A stretch of DNA of 64,000 nt from Ulvibacterium sp965228935. GTDB taxonomy: Bacteria > Bacteroidota > Bacteroidia > Flavobacteriales > Flavobacteriaceae. A program made the position numbers and the translations under genes. Below are positions 62,230 through 64,000 of this stretch, in pieces. The first letter of the stretch is position 1, and each line of letters begins with the position of its first letter. The DNA is taken from NCBI RefSeq assembly GCF_965228935.1, contig NZ_OZ245846.1, positions 4,960,001 through 5,024,000 of the forward strand. Direction: 5' to 3'. Under the pieces are notes generated by a model. The model searched no databases, had not been told where the DNA came from, and was given only the letters and a program-made list of their open reading frames with translations.

Positions 62230-63720
62230 CTACTTCTTGGTCAATGCATTCAGTTTCTCTCGAGAAAAGTCTTGATCGGGATTCATTTCCAAGGCCTTTT
62301 TATACCAATGTATGGCCATTTCCTTGTCATTTAAAGCGCGATAGGCATCACCAACACTATCCACCCAACCGGAATCATCGGGTTCCAGTTCCAGATTAAA
62401 TTGAAATACGTCCAGGGCTTTTTCAGGATAGCCCCTGTCCAATAACCAATACCCCAAATCATCCAAACACCAACCCTCAAAGATGTATTTTTCCGGGAAG
62501 TTTTCCTTTTCGCTAAAATAGACCTCCTTGCATTTTTCTATTCCGGCATTTAGGATATAATCCTTTAGTTTAAAGTGGATGGGGCCCTTCCAAGGCTTGG
62601 TTTCGTCCAAAAGCACAGTTTCCAGGATGTGAGTGGCTGCATTTGCACTCCAAAAGAGATCCGTATTGGCCATCAATACCACCGCCGATTTCCTTTCCGG
62701 GATAAACCCAAAAAATGTGCTGTACCCTACATCGCCACCACTATGTCTAAGCATCCTAAAATCCCCAACACACCCGGTAAACCAACTTAGGCAAACGCTA
62801 TCTTTTTCCCAAACTGGTACTTGGCCCGATGTCAACCGTTTATAGGAATCTTGGGTATATATTTCTTTCCCATTGATGGTTCCTTGGTTTAGGTTTACTT
62901 TGGCCCATAATAGCATATCTTCCACATTGGAATGCAATGTTGAACTTGGCGCATGGATTCTGTTATAGGGATATGTATTTCCTTTTGTAATTTTTAGTCC
63001 TTCTCCCAAGACATGCGGTGCCGTAGCCAATTCTACCGGGACATCGGGTTTGTAAAATGTACTGTTGGTCATACCAATGGGCTCAAATAGGTGTTTTACC
63101 ATATAGGCTTCAAAGGTCATCCCGGAAACTTTCGCAATAACATCCGCGAGGATATCAAAGGCAGCATTGCTATAATTGTATTCTGTTCCCGGAGAAAAAT
63201 CCAGTTTTTCCGATTTGAAGGTCCTAACGTACCGTTCTGCCGCCCCTTCATCATATTGGGGTTTGTCCCATTCATAGTCCTCAACGTCAGGAATGCCCGA
63301 GGTATGATTTAGCATTTGACCGATGGTGATTTCCGTATAACGTTGATCATTCATTTTGAAATAGGGCAGATAATCGGTCAATTTTTTATCCAGCTCAATT
63401 TTGTCTTGCTCCACGAGTTGCATGATGGCGGTCGCCACAAACGGTTTGGAAACCGAAGCCATATGAAAAAGTGATTTCGTGGTCAGTGTATCGCCTTTGT
63501 CCAATGACTGGACCCCTGACCCATGGGCATATATAATCTCCCCCTCTTTTATGATGCCTACGGCCAAGCCCGGTACATCAAAGGATTGCTTTTGGGTTTG
63601 AATGAGCTCGTCAAGCCTAGCGCTTAAAGGGCTGACCTTAGCATTAGATTTGCTTTCAGGAATTTTTTCTGTGCAGCCGAAAAAAAACAAAGGAATACAA
63701 AGGAGAAAAAAGGGTTTCAT
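62230..63720 (-). CDS. Class C beta-lactamase-like serine hydrolase with C-terminal TPR
   Basis: 496 residues with lipobox FFGC (Cys16). SxxK as SVSK (Ser89-Lys92), YxN in YNYSN (about 188-192) and HSGG as the third box (MLRHSGGDVGYSTF). The C-terminal about 80 residues form a TPR pair (VGDAYRALNDKEMAIHWYKKAL). Periplasmic esterase, D-peptidase or amidase; not necessarily a beta-lactamase. Same family as the gene at 32545-34077, but the active-site boxes are better preserved here. Confidence 0.9.
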   Translation of the reverse strand: MKPFFLLCIPLFFFGCTEKIPESKSNAKVSPLSARLDELIQTQKQSFDVPGLAVGIIKEGEIIYAHGSGVQSLDKGDTLTTKSLFHMASVSKPFVATAIMQLVEQDKIELDKKLTDYLPYFKMNDQRYTEITIGQMLNHTSGIPDVEDYEWDKPQYDEGAAERYVRTFKSEKLDFSPGTEYNYSNAAFDILADVIAKVSGMTFEAYMVKHLFEPIGMTNSTFYKPDVPVELATAPHVLGEGLKITKGNTYPYNRIHAPSSTLHSNVEDMLLWAKVNLNQGTINGKEIYTQDSYKRLTSGQVPVWEKDSVCLSWFTGCVGDFRMLRHSGGDVGYSTFFGFIPERKSAVVLMANTDLFWSANAATHILETVLLDETKPWKGPIHFKLKDYILNAGIEKCKEVYFSEKENFPEKYIFEGWCLDDLGYWLLDRGYPEKALDVFQFNLELEPDDSGWVDSVGDAYRALNDKEMAIHWYKKALEMNPDQDFSREKLNALTKK

Positions 63721-64000
63721 GGTGGGTTATTTTCAATATTCTATTGAAAGACAACCAACCCTTGTTTTTGTTACAGTGGTACCAATGTATAATGGTCCCT
63801 TGTATGGCTTCGTTGTTGAAAACTTTCAAAGGACTTTTTGGCAGTAACTCTAAATTAGAGAATCAGGTTGGAATTTCCGAGCTCGTGCTCAGCTAAGTAG
63901 AAGCATGAAAACTCTGACCGCAATGCGCTATACATAATGTTCTCAAATGTATTTTTATTTGTTATTTACAAAATTGTCAAGTCCAACTTGAGGTCCAAAA
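63721..64000. other. Right-end stretch, no gene seen
   Basis: 280 nt up to the window edge, without a credible frame, RNA or strong hairpin. It should contain the promoter of the serine hydrolase gene. Confidence 0.4.

Noticed and set aside
1..64000. CRISPR array, tRNA, rRNA or transposase
   Set aside because: No regular spaced repeats, tRNA-like cloverleaf, rRNA segment or transposase motif was seen on reading both strands by eye.

Overview
This is a bacterial chromosome segment from the Bacteroidota, most likely a (probably marine) member of the Flavobacteriaceae. The evidence is the FecI/FecR/SusC/SusD set, Bacteroidota-type TAnnTTTG -7 promoter elements, lipoproteins with short lipoboxes, and many genes typical of flavobacteria (bestrophin, YtxH/holin/DUF6327, DUF5009, GH43/GH26). 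No rRNA, tRNA, CRISPR array, transposase or phage gene was recognised.

Region 1 (1-18.2 kb) is a stress-response island. It holds two universal stress proteins (one cut by the window edge), a heavy-metal-domain-like protein, FtsH with a coiled-coil protein and a patatin, a YtxH/holin/DUF6327 membrane operon, a triple-BON protein, an MscS channel, an Hsp20-P-type ATPase operon, a large multi-PAS/LOV/GAF histidine kinase, and a response regulator that fuses a receiver to a Crp/Fnr module. Seven promoters here share one grammar: an FNR-like palindrome TGAY-N4-RTCA followed after exactly 23 nt by a TAnnTTTG-like element. That places the palindrome near -41.5, the class II activator position. I infer one regulon, probably driven by the local kinase and Crp/Fnr-type regulator. 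DUF1349 and HELGH-metallopeptidase genes sit inside the island without this signal.

Region 2 (18.2-31.1 kb) is for carbohydrate uptake and use. It has a translationally coupled MFS transporter-GH43-GH26 operon, a bestrophin channel, and an ECF sigma/anti-sigma pair with an STN-containing SusC and a SusD, closed by a clear terminator.

Region 3 (31.1-44.3 kb) is mixed accessory sequence: a lone receiver protein, an exported methyltransferase, a class C serine hydrolase, DUF5009, an NTF2-like protein, the truncated N-terminus of a GH78 rhamnosidase, two TolB-like propellers, a DJ-1/PfpI protein, a membrane AraC regulator with a metal-ribbon N-terminus, DUF808 and an enolase-superfamily enzyme.

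Region 4 (44.3-58.3 kb) looks like an uncharacterised exopolysaccharide assembly and export locus. It contains a receiver-GT2 fusion, a GT-C-like membrane protein, an Ig-like lipoprotein, a membrane-anchored NTF2/TIM-barrel glycosidase, a GT4, a STAS protein coupled to a Wzx-like flippase, and a TPR/beta-barrel outer-membrane protein. Three of its intergenic regions carry the same 30-bp operator (two 9-bp direct repeats with a 21-bp period), each time exactly 32 nt from a -7 element. The locus is therefore probably one regulon under an activator that is not evident in the window.

Region 5 (58.4-64 kb) has hydrolases: a TAP-like alpha/beta hydrolase, a cyanophycinase-family peptidase in AT-rich DNA between inverted repeats resembling integron attC ends, a CPBP intramembrane protease and a second class C serine hydrolase.
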